From the NCBI GenBank assembly GCA_024362935.1, contig JANCRA010000004.1, positions 19,538,621 through 19,602,620 of the forward strand: 64,000 nucleotides of DNA, written 5' to 3'. Of this stretch, positions 1 through 13,035 are shown piece after piece (the stretch's first letter is position 1; the number at the start of each line of letters is the position of its first letter). Source of the DNA: Setophaga petechia. Taxonomy: Eukaryota; Chordata; Aves; Passeriformes; Parulidae. Both the position numbers and the translations under genes were made by a program. The notes under the pieces were generated by a model. The model was not told the origin of the DNA and ran no database searches. It saw only the letters and a list, made by a program, of their open reading frames with translations.

Positions 1-1410
1 CTAACAAGTAGATAGGGAACATTATAAAAAAAATGTAAATGTACACACAAAATTATGTTAGCAAAATCTGTTAGATTTTTTATTTTCCATCTTTTTTTTT
101 CTATTGATTTCAAGAATAAGCAAGATCTGATTTAAACAAATAAAATGCAGCATGGCCCATGGAGTAGCTATTTCTTTCTGTCCCTGTATTCAGGAATTCT
201 CCTTAAATAATATCACAAATGAATTGTTTAGTGTCGAATCTGCTCTTTAGGAAGGTTTTCCTTTCAGGATTTTTTTTCTTTCTCAAATGTTATTGCTTTC
301 TTGATTCTAAATGATGGGTTTTCAATTTTGCAAAAAGAATTATGTGGATTTACACTGCACTGTGCTGCATTTTAGCCACTGAAAATAAATATGGGGTTTA
401 CAGAAGTTAAATAAAAGAATTATGATGAAAGATTTTATTATTTTGAAAATAATTCAAAAAAGAAAATAATCTTTTCTCTCTCTTCAAGGCCAAAACTCCA
501 TACTATGTATCTTGTTCTTAAATTGTACCCATAAGCAATAACATCTTATTTACATTAATAAAATAGTCAATCCTGCACTGTTCCTTCAATGACCAACCCT
601 GTCAGCAACTAACCTGATACTATAAGCAATAATAATAAGAAAAAACACCCAATTTTTTTGTCTTGCCCCCAAAAAAGCCAGACTAATAGGTGAAAAAATG
701 TTCTCCTCATTAGATGAAGTAATTAATTACTTAAATATGCATTTCTGTTATTAATGTTACTTTTAAATTTTGCTTCTTTGGTATTTCCTGAAAACAAAGC
801 AATGGATATTTTTTCATGAATATTTGCTAAAGTATATTCTATCCCTTTACCTTATTTAGGAGAGAGGAGAATTCCAGTAAGTGTGAAATATGTGTCTCTT
901 TGGCCAGAACAGAACATTAAAAAAAATAAAAAAATATATATACATATATACATACATGTAATAAAACCAGAGACAGAGAGAGAGAGAAAAGAGGAAGAAG
1001 GGGGGCAGGCAGTGGAGGGAGAAATGTTATTGGTTTTCTCAGAAGGATTTTCTTTTATACATAGCTTTATCCTATAATTTTGTCCCTGTTGGGCACACTG
1101 CCTAAATTTAAACACAAACAGTCAAGCAATGAAGAAACATTACCACATTTACTGTGAACAAAAACTCCCAGTTGTACAGTGAAATTTTAATACATTTCAA
1201 CTTATCTCTTTTACTAATGGGGAGAGTACAAACCCTGCAGGAATTCGCTCTGCAAACTGGTAATTACAGTAGACTCACTTTTTTATAATGCATATGTATA
1301 GTCAGACACAAGAAACATAGCTGCCCTTTTGATGTAGGTTACAATAGGAATGTTTAAAAAAATTATGAAAATCTTCAATTCTAAAGGAATGCACTATTTC
1401 ATGGGAAGTT

Positions 1411-1433
1411 GTTCTTTAGCTATACTAAAGAAC
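1411..1433. repeat. Perfect hairpin, 9-bp stem and 5-nt loop
   Basis: GTTCTTTAG at 1411-1419 is exactly complementary to CTAAAGAAC at 1425-1433, around the loop CTATA. No T-run or gene context gives it a role. A chance hairpin is the simplest reading in AT-rich DNA. Confidence 0.6.
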
Positions 1434-1534
1434 AGAAATAGATATAATACAATATAACATACATATATTTATTTCCTTTTGTAATCTGAAGCAGAACCTT
1501 TATCAGGCTGTCATTTTTTTCAAGTAAGGTAGGT

Positions 1535-1630
1535 GGTTTTTTTGGTTTTTTGGTTTTTTGGGTTTTTTTTTTTTTGGTTTTTTTTTTTTTTTTTTGTTTT
1601 GTTTTTGTTGTTGATATTGTTGTTGTTTTC
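1535..1630. repeat. Interrupted poly-T / T-G low-complexity tract
   Basis: Runs of 5 to about 17 T are broken by single or double G (GGTTTT-type units), then grade into GTT triplets. Its frame gives a Phe/Val-rich chance translation (1550-1771) that I do not treat as a gene. It may be the decayed poly(A) tail of an old minus-strand retroposon, but no element body can be recognised beside it. Confidence 0.85.
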
Positions 1631-4256
1631 CTAATACACCTACTGGTACAAAGCTGGTTTCCATCCTACAGTATCATGTATGAATTCAGAAGATCTTTAT
1701 TCTCCCAGGCCTCCCCTCTACACAACCTTAAAATTAAAATAATTTTGATCATCAAGTTAATGTCTCATTAAATCGTTGTAACACACATTTAAAAGCACTA
1801 TTTTAATTGCACAGATTTACAACATACAATGTCCAACTCATATAAGATAGGACATGCTTTGTCAGGAAAAACATGTTTGTAGCGTACACAAAGAGAGATT
1901 TAATTTATTCTGTGAACATGTGAAATCAAAGATCTACTGCCAAGTCATATATATAACAACATTTATCTTAAATACAATAATGATATGATACAGCTATGTT
2001 AAAATATCCAAACAAGCAAACAAACAAACAAGACCAAGGTACAAGACAAGTAAGAGTTTGCAAAAAAACCCATATTTGCAGGTCTTTTATGGTTTGCACC
2101 ACTATTTCTTTATGTCTATCAACAAACCACACCACCTGATTCTGCAAATACTTGCACCATCACTCTCTACATACACTCATATTCACATTCTACACAGGTA
2201 GGAAAAAATATCACACAATTTGTTAAATAAATCATTGTATGCACTAAGAACAACACACAAAAAGTCAGGTAAGAATTCCCATTTCTGGAGTTCCTGTAAA
2301 AACATACATCTTCAAAACTGCCAGAAGAGCAAGCCACACTACCTGGCATTTCTTTGAGCTGCATTTTCACCACGTTCTGCCACCTAGTTTGGTGGCACAC
2401 AATCTGCCTGTGAAAAGGACCATAGGCCAAATGAAAACCATAACATGAGGGTGAAGGTCTCTCCTATAAGACCTTTAAAATTACCTTCCATGGAGGTCTT
2501 ACTTAAAACCCATGGAATTTCGTGTGAGCTGGAAATTTTAATTTCCCTTATTGCTGGAGAGTAGCTTTCTCACAGAGGTGTTTTTTCAGCAGTGAAATAA
2601 CTTCATTTAAAAGGGAGTTGTTAATGACTGTGGAATTACTTAATTTTTTTTCTTTTTTAAATCAAAGAAATCTGATCTTGACTAAATGTCATTCTCATTC
2701 AGAATTAGGAGGTTTGGTAAGATCAGACTGAGCTGCTGATCTGAGGAAGAGTGAGGAAGAGTGCTACACCAATGAAAGGCACAGAACTTGATGTGTGTGT
2801 GCATGGTAAGCATTTTACTAACTCTAAAATCCACAAACTGCTAGGAGAGTGAGAAACACGTCTGCCAGCAGACCTTTGAGTGTAAACATTCTTCACAGTA
2901 ACAAAAGTAATTTTCACAGAATAGGACTTATATTCCATATGACATGTGGCCCTGGCTGATGCAATCCTTAGGATGTGCTCAGCCAGCAAGTCTTTGTTGA
3001 AAGCATATGGGAGGTAACACAAACTCATCTTCAGAAATTACCTTCACCACTGTACATCATAATTGTCAAAGTGATTTCTGTCTGTCTCAGGTGGGCAGAG
3101 GAGATACACAGAAGCTGAGTCTTGACTTGAAATCCATAACCTATGCTAAAACATCCCTTTATTTCTAGATTTCAGAGGCAGTGTGAGGAGAAACAAAAGA
3201 CAATATATCCTAGATTATGACCCTTTTTGTGTAGAAGACAACAGACCCAGTCAATTTCTAAATGGAAGAAATAGTATCTTTGCAATGAATATGCAGCAAT
3301 GCAGCTTTCCTCTTCCTGACCTACAACCTTCATTTAATTTCTAAAGAGTCACAGAAAGGAAATGCCAATCAATTTGAAAAAGACACTGTTCCTTTTAATG
3401 TCCTGTCACATGCAAAAGTGAGCAATGTCTCTTTTTAACAACTTTCCATAAAAAGAAAAAATTAGAAAACTAAAATTGGTTGTACTAAATGGGTGTAAAA
3501 AGATTAAATGTGAGACAATTAGAGATAAAGGCTTTATTTAATGAAAGCATTCCACATCATTGGCAGTGACTCTCATTATTTATTTCTCGATGCTTCCCAA
3601 TTTTTAGTATCCATTTTGATTTGGGACTCAATTTTGGGAAGTGCAAAGGACCTTCAATACATGCAGAAGTTCTGAGGATGTTGATCTTAAGTAACTTTTG
3701 TTCTCCTTATCACTCTGCCTTTTCATAATGTTATGTGTAACAGTTGATGACATGTACAGAAAATAAAACTAATTAGAATCAGGTGGCTGCAGTTTAAGGC
3801 AATATTCCTGAGTGATACCTGAGACAACATAAAGTAATTTGCTGACAATGAAGTTAGAATAAATTTTATGTTGGGGGGCAGTGTTGAAGGGAGAAAAGAA
3901 ACTCTTTCTTTCTTATTTTTTTTAACTGATGGCAGTCTGAAAATTCTGTATCTGTTTAAAACAAAAGAAGCAGTACAAACAAAAGTATTGTACCAGGAGA
4001 AACACATTTTTAAGCACAATTCCAGGAAGATGAACAACAAAGCCTACGAAGCTTACCACAGTGTTGCAATGCTTTTCATATTTGTCACCAGTCCTACAAA
4101 TACCATTGCCTCCTGTTTTACACCTGCATATTCATTGCTATATTAGGTAAGACATGCTAGCCTGCTACCACAGTTTCTGTAACAGTAACGTGCCCCTGAG
4201 CACCAAAGTAGGTAGTCAAGAGATGCTACATTTCTTGCTTCTGACCTTACGAATTT

Positions 4257-4410
4257 GTCACAGAATCAGAGAACATGCTGAATGCCCCACAAGGATCATG
4301 GAATCCAATTCTGGCCCTGCACAGCACCCGCCCCAAGAGTCACACCACATGCCTGAGAGTACTGTCCAAATGCTTCTTGAACTCCTTGGTATTACTGTCT
4401 TGCACATATC
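4257..4410 (-). mobile_element. CR1 LINE 3' fragment, minus strand
   Basis: The plus strand starts with CACAGAATCAGAGAA. This is the reverse complement of a CR1 3' terminus, as seen when CR1 lies on the minus strand. It runs on through the characteristic segments AAGGATCATGGAATCCAA, CTGGCCCTGCACAG and GCCTGAGAGTACTGTCCAAA, followed by TGCTTCTTGAACTC. These match my memory of avian CR1 3' UTR consensus. Similarity fades after about 4410, so the copy is strongly 5' truncated and carries no coding remnant. The open frames 4154-4441 (+) and 4258-4560 (-) across it are incidental. Subfamily cannot be assigned by eye. Confidence 0.78.
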
Positions 4411-4970
4411 ACAGTTATTGTACCTGAATTGGGCCAAATGACGATCAAATTGTTTATGAAAGATCAATGTGCTCTCTCCTGGTTTTGCAATTAGGAAGGC
4501 ATCTTCATATAAACACACAGGACATTTTACATTTAAATACAGAATCAGTTTTTCTTCCAATACCTTTACTTATAATAGCTTAGCAATTGCATATATTTAT
4601 TTGAAATCAGTTGAGACTCAGATACTACACTGGACCAAAAGAAAAAAATCATAGTTGCTTTGCTTATATTTTCCATTGCTTTTGTGTATTATATAGTAAC
4701 AGGAGTGGTCACCAGTCTGACTTGGATGTTATCCATTTCTCCTCTTCACTAATAGGTGAATTTATACCTTGAAATGCATCTTAAAATATTATCTCTGGAT
4801 CCTGAAGTGTCATTTATCTACAAATCTAAGAAAGATTAGGCAACAGGAGTCATGACTTGGTTTTGACAATCTGTTCTGGTATCTCAGATCAGGAATAAGG
4901 AAAATTATACTCCCAGCATATCTAAACTTTGAAAATTCTGCAGAAAAAGTAAACAAACTAATGAAGAAAA

Positions 4971-5020
4971 TTTTCTTCTTTTTTTTCTCTTTTTTTTCCT
5001 TTTCTTTTTTTTCCCTTCTT
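4971..5020. repeat. 50-nt T/C polypyrimidine tract
   Basis: Uninterrupted pyrimidines (mostly T with scattered C) run up to CCCTTCTT and are followed by AG. On the plus strand it has the look of a strong 3' splice-site tract, but the sequence after the AG hits in-frame stops quickly and nothing exon-like follows. I class it as simple sequence. Confidence 0.75.
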
Positions 5021-5302
5021 AGTTGAACATAAGCTATTTTATTAAATAAAACTTATCTATTTGGATACATGCATACAGCCAAAAATTACAACAGCTATAC
5101 AGATATCCCAGTAACCATCCGGCTACTCCACCCAAAAGAATGTATTCTAATATGCTGTATTAAAGCAACAGCAAGTTTTGCCACTTGGCAGCATATATTG
5201 TATTTGAACTCACTTATCTTCAAGCTTATTTTAATATAAGAAGCAAACAGTGTGCTCATTTGTACCTTATATTTACCAAATCCTGACTGTCCATTTTGAT
5301 TT

Positions 5303-5332
5303 GTTGGTGTTCAGCACCTCCAAAAATCAACC
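5303..5332. repeat. Possible ancient amniote repeat scrap
   Basis: TTGGTGTTCAGCACCTCC followed by AAAAATCAACCC resembles a motif (GGTGCTCAGCACCT...AAATCAGGCC) widespread in old interspersed repeats of turtles and other amniotes. Only about 30 bp is alignable by eye, so the match could be coincidental. Confidence 0.3.
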
Positions 5333-5717
5333 CATATCCTCATAGACAAAGTTAAATGAATTAGGTGCATTCCCAGCTTCTTTTACAAGCTCTCTCCCAC
5401 CTTCATCCAGAGGAATACAATATTCTTTCCATGTTTAGTACTTCCTTCATTTGCCTTCCGTTATGCTGGTGTTAGACCTCGCCAAGTGCAACACCAGCTA
5501 CAGTAATCCTGCTGCTACACAAGCACAAAGTGTAGTCGGCAGAAAGAGGAATGTTCTCACTCCCTATGCAAAGTCCAGCCTGCAGGCTCTAATCCAGCAT
5601 GTATACTTATGAGAGCATGCTGTGCTCATGCTAAGCCCTGTATTTATTCCTGTCATAGCACCCTCCAGTTAATCAGAGGACAAAAGTTACTTTGGTCGCC
5701 ATGTAATATGCAAACTC

Positions 5718-5754
5718 TCCTTCCCTGATATCTTGATATTTACCTCGTGCCAGC
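5718..5754 (+). repeat. Copy 1 of a 37-bp diverged direct repeat
   Basis: It shares 34 of 37 positions with 8556-8592 on the same strand, including the exact block ATATCTTGATATTTACCT. Similarity weakly extends upstream for about 10 bp (ATGCAAACTCT against ATGCAAGTTCTG) and ends abruptly downstream. It may be two remnants of one interspersed element, but I cannot name the family. Confidence 0.6.
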
Positions 5755-8555
5755 TTTTCAGAAAATACATATACATACTGTGCACATTTGTGGAAAAAGC
5801 AGACTAGGCTGGTAGAAATTGAAATGGCTTGGTGTATGCAAAACACTGGCCCGGAGTCTCTTCCCATTGCAATCAATATGAGACATTTTCCCCTGTTTCA
5901 CTGAAGGGCAAGTAAGCCCTTCATAGGTTTTTTTCATTGTTTTATGAAATAAGAAAAAACATAGTGACTTGGAAAATGTGTAACAGCCTATCCTCTCCCA
6001 AACTGTAAAATTGAGAGGATTATTATAGTTTCTAGCACACTTTAAATTTATCAGCCTAAGAGAGTAAAGCACAAAGCTATCAGCCCAACCATCTAACTGA
6101 GGGGACAAATCCTGCTCTCAGCATTTTAATGCCTGTAGGGCAGGAAGGCTGCATAGAGATACTTAAACCTGTGGTAATCATAGCAGGTATACTTTATTTG
6201 CAGACATTGCTGTAGCTGCTCCCTGTGCCCTTCCTCCCCAGACAAACTCAGCAGCAGTTCTGATGACCTCGTGCTGCCATCCTCACCATCACAAATGCCA
6301 TTTCCTGCTGTCATCTACCTACACATACATGTATAGCATTATTAGCTGCACAGTAAATGCCTGTCTGTGCCCAGAAGGAGTTAGATCACCACTCTTAACT
6401 GCAACTTTTTTCTCCTGTGGGACAAAAGCACAGACCAGATAGAATGGGTTCCTCTGTGTAGACCTTGGGGTCTACGTGTTAACGTTAAACAAGCATGCAC
6501 TACAGAGAGGACTAAAGTCAGCTCTATGAAATTCATATGTCACCTCATTAGAGCCAACAGATTTTCATGATGAAAAGTTCAAGTCACAATGAGACAAATG
6601 GGGGAATTTTCTCTCATTTTTTGTTAGAGTTCCACCAGCTCGTAATTAAAAGCAATATTTAGCCTAGCACAAACTAGTGATTGGTAAAAACAAGATGCAA
6701 TCATGAGCACAGGCTCATTTCTCCATTCTGCTTACCACCTAATACTCTTTGGTGTGAAAACTAGTCTGGAAATTCCTTAAAAGCCACCCTTCTGGTGAGA
6801 ATTCCAGAGATTTTGGGTAACAGTTCTGCCAGACACAACACAAAAACAGAGTCTGTTGCAGTATGTTGATAAGTCTGTTTCAACTCCTAGGAAAAGCCAG
6901 ATGTGCAGAGGTGTGTGATAGTAATTTAAAAAAAAAATAATAAAATACTAGTTTCAGTTTGAGGATCAAATTCAGGTCAGTTCCACTATATTCAGACTGA
7001 TTCACTTCTCACTATTATGATTTGGTTGCTGAAAATGTGCCTGCTGCTGTGAAATCCTCAAAAAGAAAAGGACTTTAACTTCAGGAGTTAAAACACAAAC
7101 ATAGAGGAACAAGATGTGCTAAGCAGCTAAGGAATTCAAACTAAGGAAATTGTCTTCCCCTAAATTTTCAACAAAATTAATACAAATTTTCAACACATTC
7201 ACAATTTAAAAAAATAACATTCTTCATAAATTCATCTAAATTTAATTGAAGACTTGAACTGTACATGGGCTTTTGGTATTTCAAAAAGCAGTATTTACAT
7301 GAAGAAAGTATCATTCCAAAAACCAGGAAGTGATGCACCATTAATATTCATTACATGCCAACACTCAAAAAAAAAAAAAAAAGGGAAAGAAAATGTAAGC
7401 TGCCAAGTTTATTTTGGCAAAGCTTTATGACATGATTTGTTTTCAAAGCAAAATCTAGAAAAATGTCTTTAAATCAATGTAAATCCTTTTCAATTTGAAA
7501 AAAAACCACCCCACACATAAAACATAAGGAAAACTCAAGCACTTCTGAGTTTTAGCCTTTTTTTCCAATGCTAAACTGTACATTAAACAGTTTAAGTGAA
7601 GTACATTGTCACAGAAGACCTACCAACTTAGGTTAGATACACTTTTTCTTGTCTTTGTGTCAAAGAACTTGATCGGTTTGTTATCAAAAAATTATAAATT
7701 AATGAGATTTAATATTATTTTCCCTTCCCACTTGTTTTCCTTGTGTATATATATCTCTGCACAAATTTGAAATGAGTGAGAACACCAAGTACTGAGAATA
7801 ACCTCAGTTTTCCTAGGCAAAGACTAAACTACACAAGAAGATGGCAGTGGCCTTTAGCATGGTGTTAGCATACTTCTGAGAAATGAAAACATTGATTCAT
7901 TGCCTGGCTGGGCCAGAAACAGGAAGGGGGCCACTGATGACCATATTGCAGAGTGGAATGAATGCCATACAGAAATTCCTAAAGCTCTTCTGCAGAGATT
8001 TGCAAAAGCAGCACACCACACACATTTGGCCACATTGCTTCTGGCACCCAAGCAATTTTTTATAAAAGCAGGGCAGGTATTTCCCAGCACCACAGGAACA
8101 GTGCATTGAGATGCCATTGTGACACACAGACACAATATCAGTCTAGCAGGTCTGTCCTCAACACAGAAACTGGAAGCCTCTGTACTCATGTTTGAATTCC
8201 ACCTACTAATTGCAGTGGCTAAAAAAACAAAGGCATTTCTGAAGCCAAACATGAATACAAGGAGCAGGCCCTCACATGACTGCATGAAGGTGTTGCTTCT
8301 GGACCAATTTCACTGACTTCCGGAGTGACTTAATGCATCTTTTCTTCAGTTCCTCTACCTTTCAATCACAATTACCAGTTCAGGAAGAGAGACTGAGAAT
8401 TAAATCTAGAAAGCAGAAATTCTCAAATTAGGAGACAGCAGAAAAGCAGCCATGTACACCCTAAAGACCAAAGTCTGAAAAGCTACACCAAGGGCATTGC
8501 TGTGTGTGCTGTTCTTCCACTCTTATACCATTTTCCCCACCACATGCAAGTTCTG

Positions 8556-8592
8556 TCCTTCCCTTATATCTTGATATTTACCTTGTGCTAGC
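8556..8592 (+). repeat. Copy 2 of a 37-bp diverged direct repeat
   Basis: Partner of 5718-5754, differing at three positions. Here it borders a GC-richer patch (about 8590-8880) with several G-rich and CCTGCCC-like words, which may be part of the same unknown element. No CR1 signature is present in that patch. Confidence 0.6.
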
Positions 8593-10170
8593 AGGCAGGG
8601 GAACACAAGGTGAGGGGGACCATGGGTTACAGTGGGCTACAGTGCAAAGGCAATCTCTCTGGCTACATGAAAGGCATCTCCTCTTTCTCAAACACCTCTT
8701 CTTTTGGGAAATTGAACTTGCCCAGAGCAGATCCCACCCTGCCCAGGACAGCAGGGCAGGCTGGTCAGCCCTAGGGCTGGTGTCAGGGCTCAGGACGTGA
8801 GGCTCCTTTGAGCAGGGAGAAGAACAAGATAAGGGACCAGAGAGTGTGGACTGTTCCCAGGAGGCAGGGTTTGAAGGAGAAGCTCATTAGACAAGGAGAG
8901 CTAGCAGAACCCTTGTTTGAAAGCTGTTTTCATCTGTTTTAGGAGAAATTCTTGGGCTAGGATTTTGCCTGGCTAAAAGAAAGAATAAATCAGGTGTACC
9001 AGCAGTCATCAATAAAAACTGGTAGGCTTGGCTTAAAGGGTAACTGAGGACCAGGACTGAGGAACTGGAGAAACACTGCAGCATTAGAGGGTGAGTGGCA
9101 GTGGCAGGGTAAAGAAGCAAACTTAGAACCATTTTTGACCAAACAGCAGAAAGGTGGTCTCTTCTGTAAAACTACCGCTCTGAAACCATTGGAGGCCATG
9201 ATTGGCAGATATCCATACCTTCATGCAGATGTATTAGTTCTCAAAATTATCATTCAAGTCCATTTGTATAGCAGTTTAAAATACACCTTTCAGCTGTAAG
9301 CATATATGGTAATGTTCTTCACCTCACTTAAAAATTTCTTCCCTTCTCTGAAACAGTGGCCCCATTGAGTAAGGACTGAAAGATGAAAAGCAGATGCTCC
9401 CTAGGAGACTGGCAAAACTGTTAACTCAGAAGGCATCTCACTCACCCAATTACTGAGTAGGACAGTACCTAATAGTGATTAGATAGTAATATTATTAAAT
9501 GCCACTGAAAGAAACCTGTAATTCTGGGAGCCCTGTAAATTCTTCATTAGAGTCAGCATCCAAATTCAATACTGTTGAAGGGAATCCTGGCAGATGAGAA
9601 CAGACTTTCACATAATTTTCCCAAAACAAAATTGTTACTTCTGTGATTTTTTCTAATGTTTTCAGGGGGTTTTGGTCAGGCACAATTTTTAAAGTCAAAT
9701 GAGATTTTGCATCTATGCCAAGTTGTTCCTTTTTTCCTAAATCTCAAATACTTGACATGCTTTGGGAAATCACTGCTTATGAGCAAGTGATGAATTTTCA
9801 ATTGTTTACTTAATACAAGGAGAAGTTGCAAAGCTATTCCACTGCCGTGTAAAAAATCAAGGGAGTGAAAAATATGTGGAGAGAAGCAGAACACCTACCT
9901 GACCAGCAACAGTGAAGGAAGTAAAACGTGAAGGAAAGCACTGGTTCATATTCAGAGAAAAAACACGGAGGGAGGAACAAAGGCAGAAGGTGGAGGGAGA
10001 GAGACAGAAATAATCGAAAGAACTAGAACAAAGATGCAAATATGAAAAAATGAAAAAAATATATTAGAGGAAAATTAGACAGAAATACTCACCTCTCAGA
10101 TTTAGAAGAATTTTAAATTGGGTATGTTAAGGGTTAAGTACTACATTTCTGGGAGTAATGGGCATAATAA

Positions 10171-10186
10171 CAAACTGATCAGTTTG
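10171..10186. repeat. Perfect 16-bp palindrome
   Basis: CAAACTGATCAGTTTG is identical to its reverse complement and is centred on the TGATCA hexamer. No neighbouring gene suggests an operator. It could be a chance palindrome or a dimeric factor site. Confidence 0.55.
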
Positions 10187-12828
10187 CCACAGCCCTGCAA
10201 AGCTCACATGTGAAAACATGCCATTGCACATCATGTGTATCCATCCTATTGAAATCCAGACAGACATTAATCACCAAAAGAGGAAGTATGAAATTCACTT
10301 TAATGACTTCTAGACTAAATACCCCAAACACACACACACACCCTCCCCCCCCTTTCACATACCTTTTATTAGTGTTTTCCATGTACATATGTTACCTTGA
10401 TAACTAATGGTTAGCAAAATGTTAGGAGGTCAAATTAATTTAAACTATTTTGTAAATCACCTGCAGGTTCTTGAGGTTCACCTGTGTAGCTCTGAACCAG
10501 AAGAGTTTAACTACTGAGAATTTATCTGTATCACTGATGGACAATTTTTCAAAAAGGCTTGTAACTTGCCAGGTCAAAAAATACTCATATTTTGAGAAAA
10601 AATTATATAAAGGCCAGAAGTATTTGGTTTTTATTCTTTATCTTTACTTCATAAAACATTAGTCCTTTTATAAGCTAAAGGCTCCTGATCTTTTCAAGAA
10701 CACAAAATATAGATATAAAAAATGGAGCAACATCATCAGCTTTCTGAGGAATTGCTTTTCACAGAACAGTAGGTTCTCAACAAATAATGAGCTGGTATAG
10801 GAAACACTCCTCATAACTCCACATGTATTAAACCTCAGCATGGAGAGCAGATGGGACAAATATACCCCATGAACCACTAGATTCAGCCAGAAGACCCTTG
10901 GATTCCAGCTTGCATGTTGGTTAAAGGAAGACAGATAGAGGGATACTTTAACTCCCATTTGTGTCCAGGTATGACAAAAAGTGGAAAATGTTTGTCCTAC
11001 TAAATTAAGAAAATAATTATAGTATGATTTAGCAAAAAGGCTTGTCAACCTATCTGACTATGTCTCCAAGGGGAACACTAGTTAAGCAGTTCCAGAGTCC
11101 ATATGTCAATCCTTTTACCCTTCCACAATTTCTGAATCCCTGCATGTGCTTTCTCTGTCTTTTGGTAGAAAAAGGCTTTGTAAATGTACCTAATTCTTAT
11201 AATACAGTAGCACAAAACAGCCCAGAAGCTACCTGCAGTCCCTAGACCCTTTTGTTTTGGCCTGCCAGGTACTTCCAGCCAGGGAATTCCACTGCACTTA
11301 ACAGTGAGGAGATAGCAGCTGATCAACCAGCAGCTCCTGCCTAGACACACCACACATCTTCCTTAAACAAGCAAAGGTAGGTCTGGATGACAAGTGCTGC
11401 TGAAGGTGGGCTGGAGAGAAGCTTTGAGATCAGAGATCTGTAATAAGTTTCAGCACAATAATAAGTGGTAGATTTGGTTTCACTAACACTGCTGTTCACT
11501 CAACAGTGTGCCTGAAACAGGTAATTCAAATTTCAATTCTGACTCAGGAAAAGAAAAATCCCTTTAATCATGCCAAGTCTGGAACTAAGAATTATTGTAT
11601 ATCTAAGAACTCAGAATACCTCAAACTTCATCTAAGAAAAATGCTAAAATAAGCTACCTGAGTACATGACATTGTACAGGTCCTTTGCCAGACATGAACA
11701 AGATGTGGAGCACTCAGATATGTTTCTGAGTACTGTGCAAAAAAAGGTAAATATAACTGTAAAATCAGACATGTTAAAGCCACATTTGAAGTAGCCTACC
11801 AGAAAACAGAGAGATTTATGGACTTGCATATGAGATGTTTATATAAGTTTCAAAGGTTATTTTCAAAAAAAAAAATTTGAAAATATTTCACCAGGAGGCT
11901 CCTTGGAAGGAACACCTGTTTAAACTCTTTCCTTAGTATTGCCACCAGAACTCAGAACTTACCAATGAGACAGGATCAATCATTTCAGGTTTTCACAGAT
12001 CTTAACGTGTTAGGTGAACCAATTTTAAAGATCACAAATGACCAGTACATGAATCAAGGCAAGTTTTCATGCAGTTAATTTTTGTGAGGGAATTAAGTAA
12101 ATACCATTACTATGTTTCAGTTCAATAGGTACTGCAGTTGTTCTCATTTTTCCCTGTTCTCAGAACTACAAAACATAAATGAAATGGCCTTTTATCTTTC
12201 ATGACAATCTCACTCATTTTTGCAGCAATTCTATTAATCTAATAAAAACCTATGGATATATCACACCAAAGACAGTAAAAAAAAGGCTGTGAAAAATATT
12301 GAAAACATTACACTTGCTATAGACTTCACAACTATAATTATGTTCTAAGGTATCAGAAGATCAGTAAAAACAATTTTACATCATGCTGTTAGTTAAATAT
12401 TTTCTCAAAACCCTTTATTTTTTTTTCTTTTACTTTTTCTTTAGTAAAGTTAACCCACATTGCTCCAGCCTGCATACACTTTATAAACTCAATGATACAT
12501 GCTAGTGTTTCACATAGGGTTGTTCATACCAGCATCTGTGCTCATTTGAAGACTATTAAATGCAAAGGACTGAATACAAAATGGATTTTAAATATATAAA
12601 CATTTCATGTATAAAAAGGTGTCCCACTTAAAATAAGTTACGAGGACAGGAGTCAGGAATAGGGAAGCTGGCCACTACTCCTAATTTAAATTCTATCACA
12701 GTCACTGATTGATTTAATTACTTCCTACATAAGTATTGTATGGAAAAACTGCACTTTAATAACCACATCATTAGAAGGAAAATAAACTAAAGGAAGGACT
12801 TTACATTACATACAGGACCTGGTCAAAC

Positions 12829-12870
12829 CCTTCCTTTTCATTGATTTCAGTGGGCTCTGGATCAAGGCCA
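12829..12870 (+). repeat. Possible ancient amniote repeat scrap
   Basis: CATTGATTTCAGTGGGCTCT followed by GGATCAAGGCC resembles the CATTGACTTCAATGGG...GGATCAGGCCC motif found in many old amniote interspersed repeats. It lies directly upstream of the MIR-like fragment and may be a separate insertion or part of a composite. The assignment rests on remembered consensus only. Confidence 0.4.
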
Positions 12871-12881
12871 TATTGATTGCA

Positions 12882-13035
12882 GGCAGTATGGTTCAATGAT
12901 TAAGACAGCAAATTTAAGTTTCATTCTTAGCCTGGTCATTCACTGTGTCTGAGTCTGGGGAAAGTTAATCACTTCTTGTATCTCACTTTTTCCATCCATG
13001 TAATGGGAATAATTCTAATTCCATTTACCAATAAA
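12882..13035 (+). mobile_element. Old MIR/CORE-SINE-like fragment
   Basis: The order of motifs follows a MIR element: GTATGGTTCAATGATTAAGA (MIR head-like: TAGTGGTTAAGA), then CATTCACTGTGTCTGAG and GGGGAAAGTTAATCACTT (core: GTGTGACCTTGGGCAAGTCACTT). Next come TCTCACTTTTTCCATCCATG and TAATGGGAATAATTCTAATTCC (core: CAGTTTCCTCATCTGTAAAATGGGGATAATAAT). Divergence is high, consistent with an insertion predating birds. It has no coding capacity and is a tRNA-derived SINE relic. The alternative is another CORE-SINE family sharing the same core, and a profile search would separate them. Confidence 0.62.

Larger units (their letters stand above)
1..4256. other. AT-rich non-coding DNA, no gene recognised
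   Basis: Unique-looking AT-rich sequence with stops in all frames every few tens of codons. The open frames at 852-1115 (-), 2167-2430 (-), 2723-3028 (-) and 3723-4040 (-) were read and match no family I know; their compositions are those of chance translations. Contents worth naming are a TA/CA plus GA-rich simple stretch near 928-1002, an interrupted T/G tract at 1535-1630, and a perfect 9-bp hairpin at 1411-1433. No promoter-like CpG-rich segment or exon-like block with plausible splice sites is visible. Confidence 0.7.

Noticed and set aside
4971..5023. Polypyrimidine tract plus AG as a 3' splice site
   Set aside because: Downstream sequence hits in-frame stops at once and no donor site or exon-like block follows.
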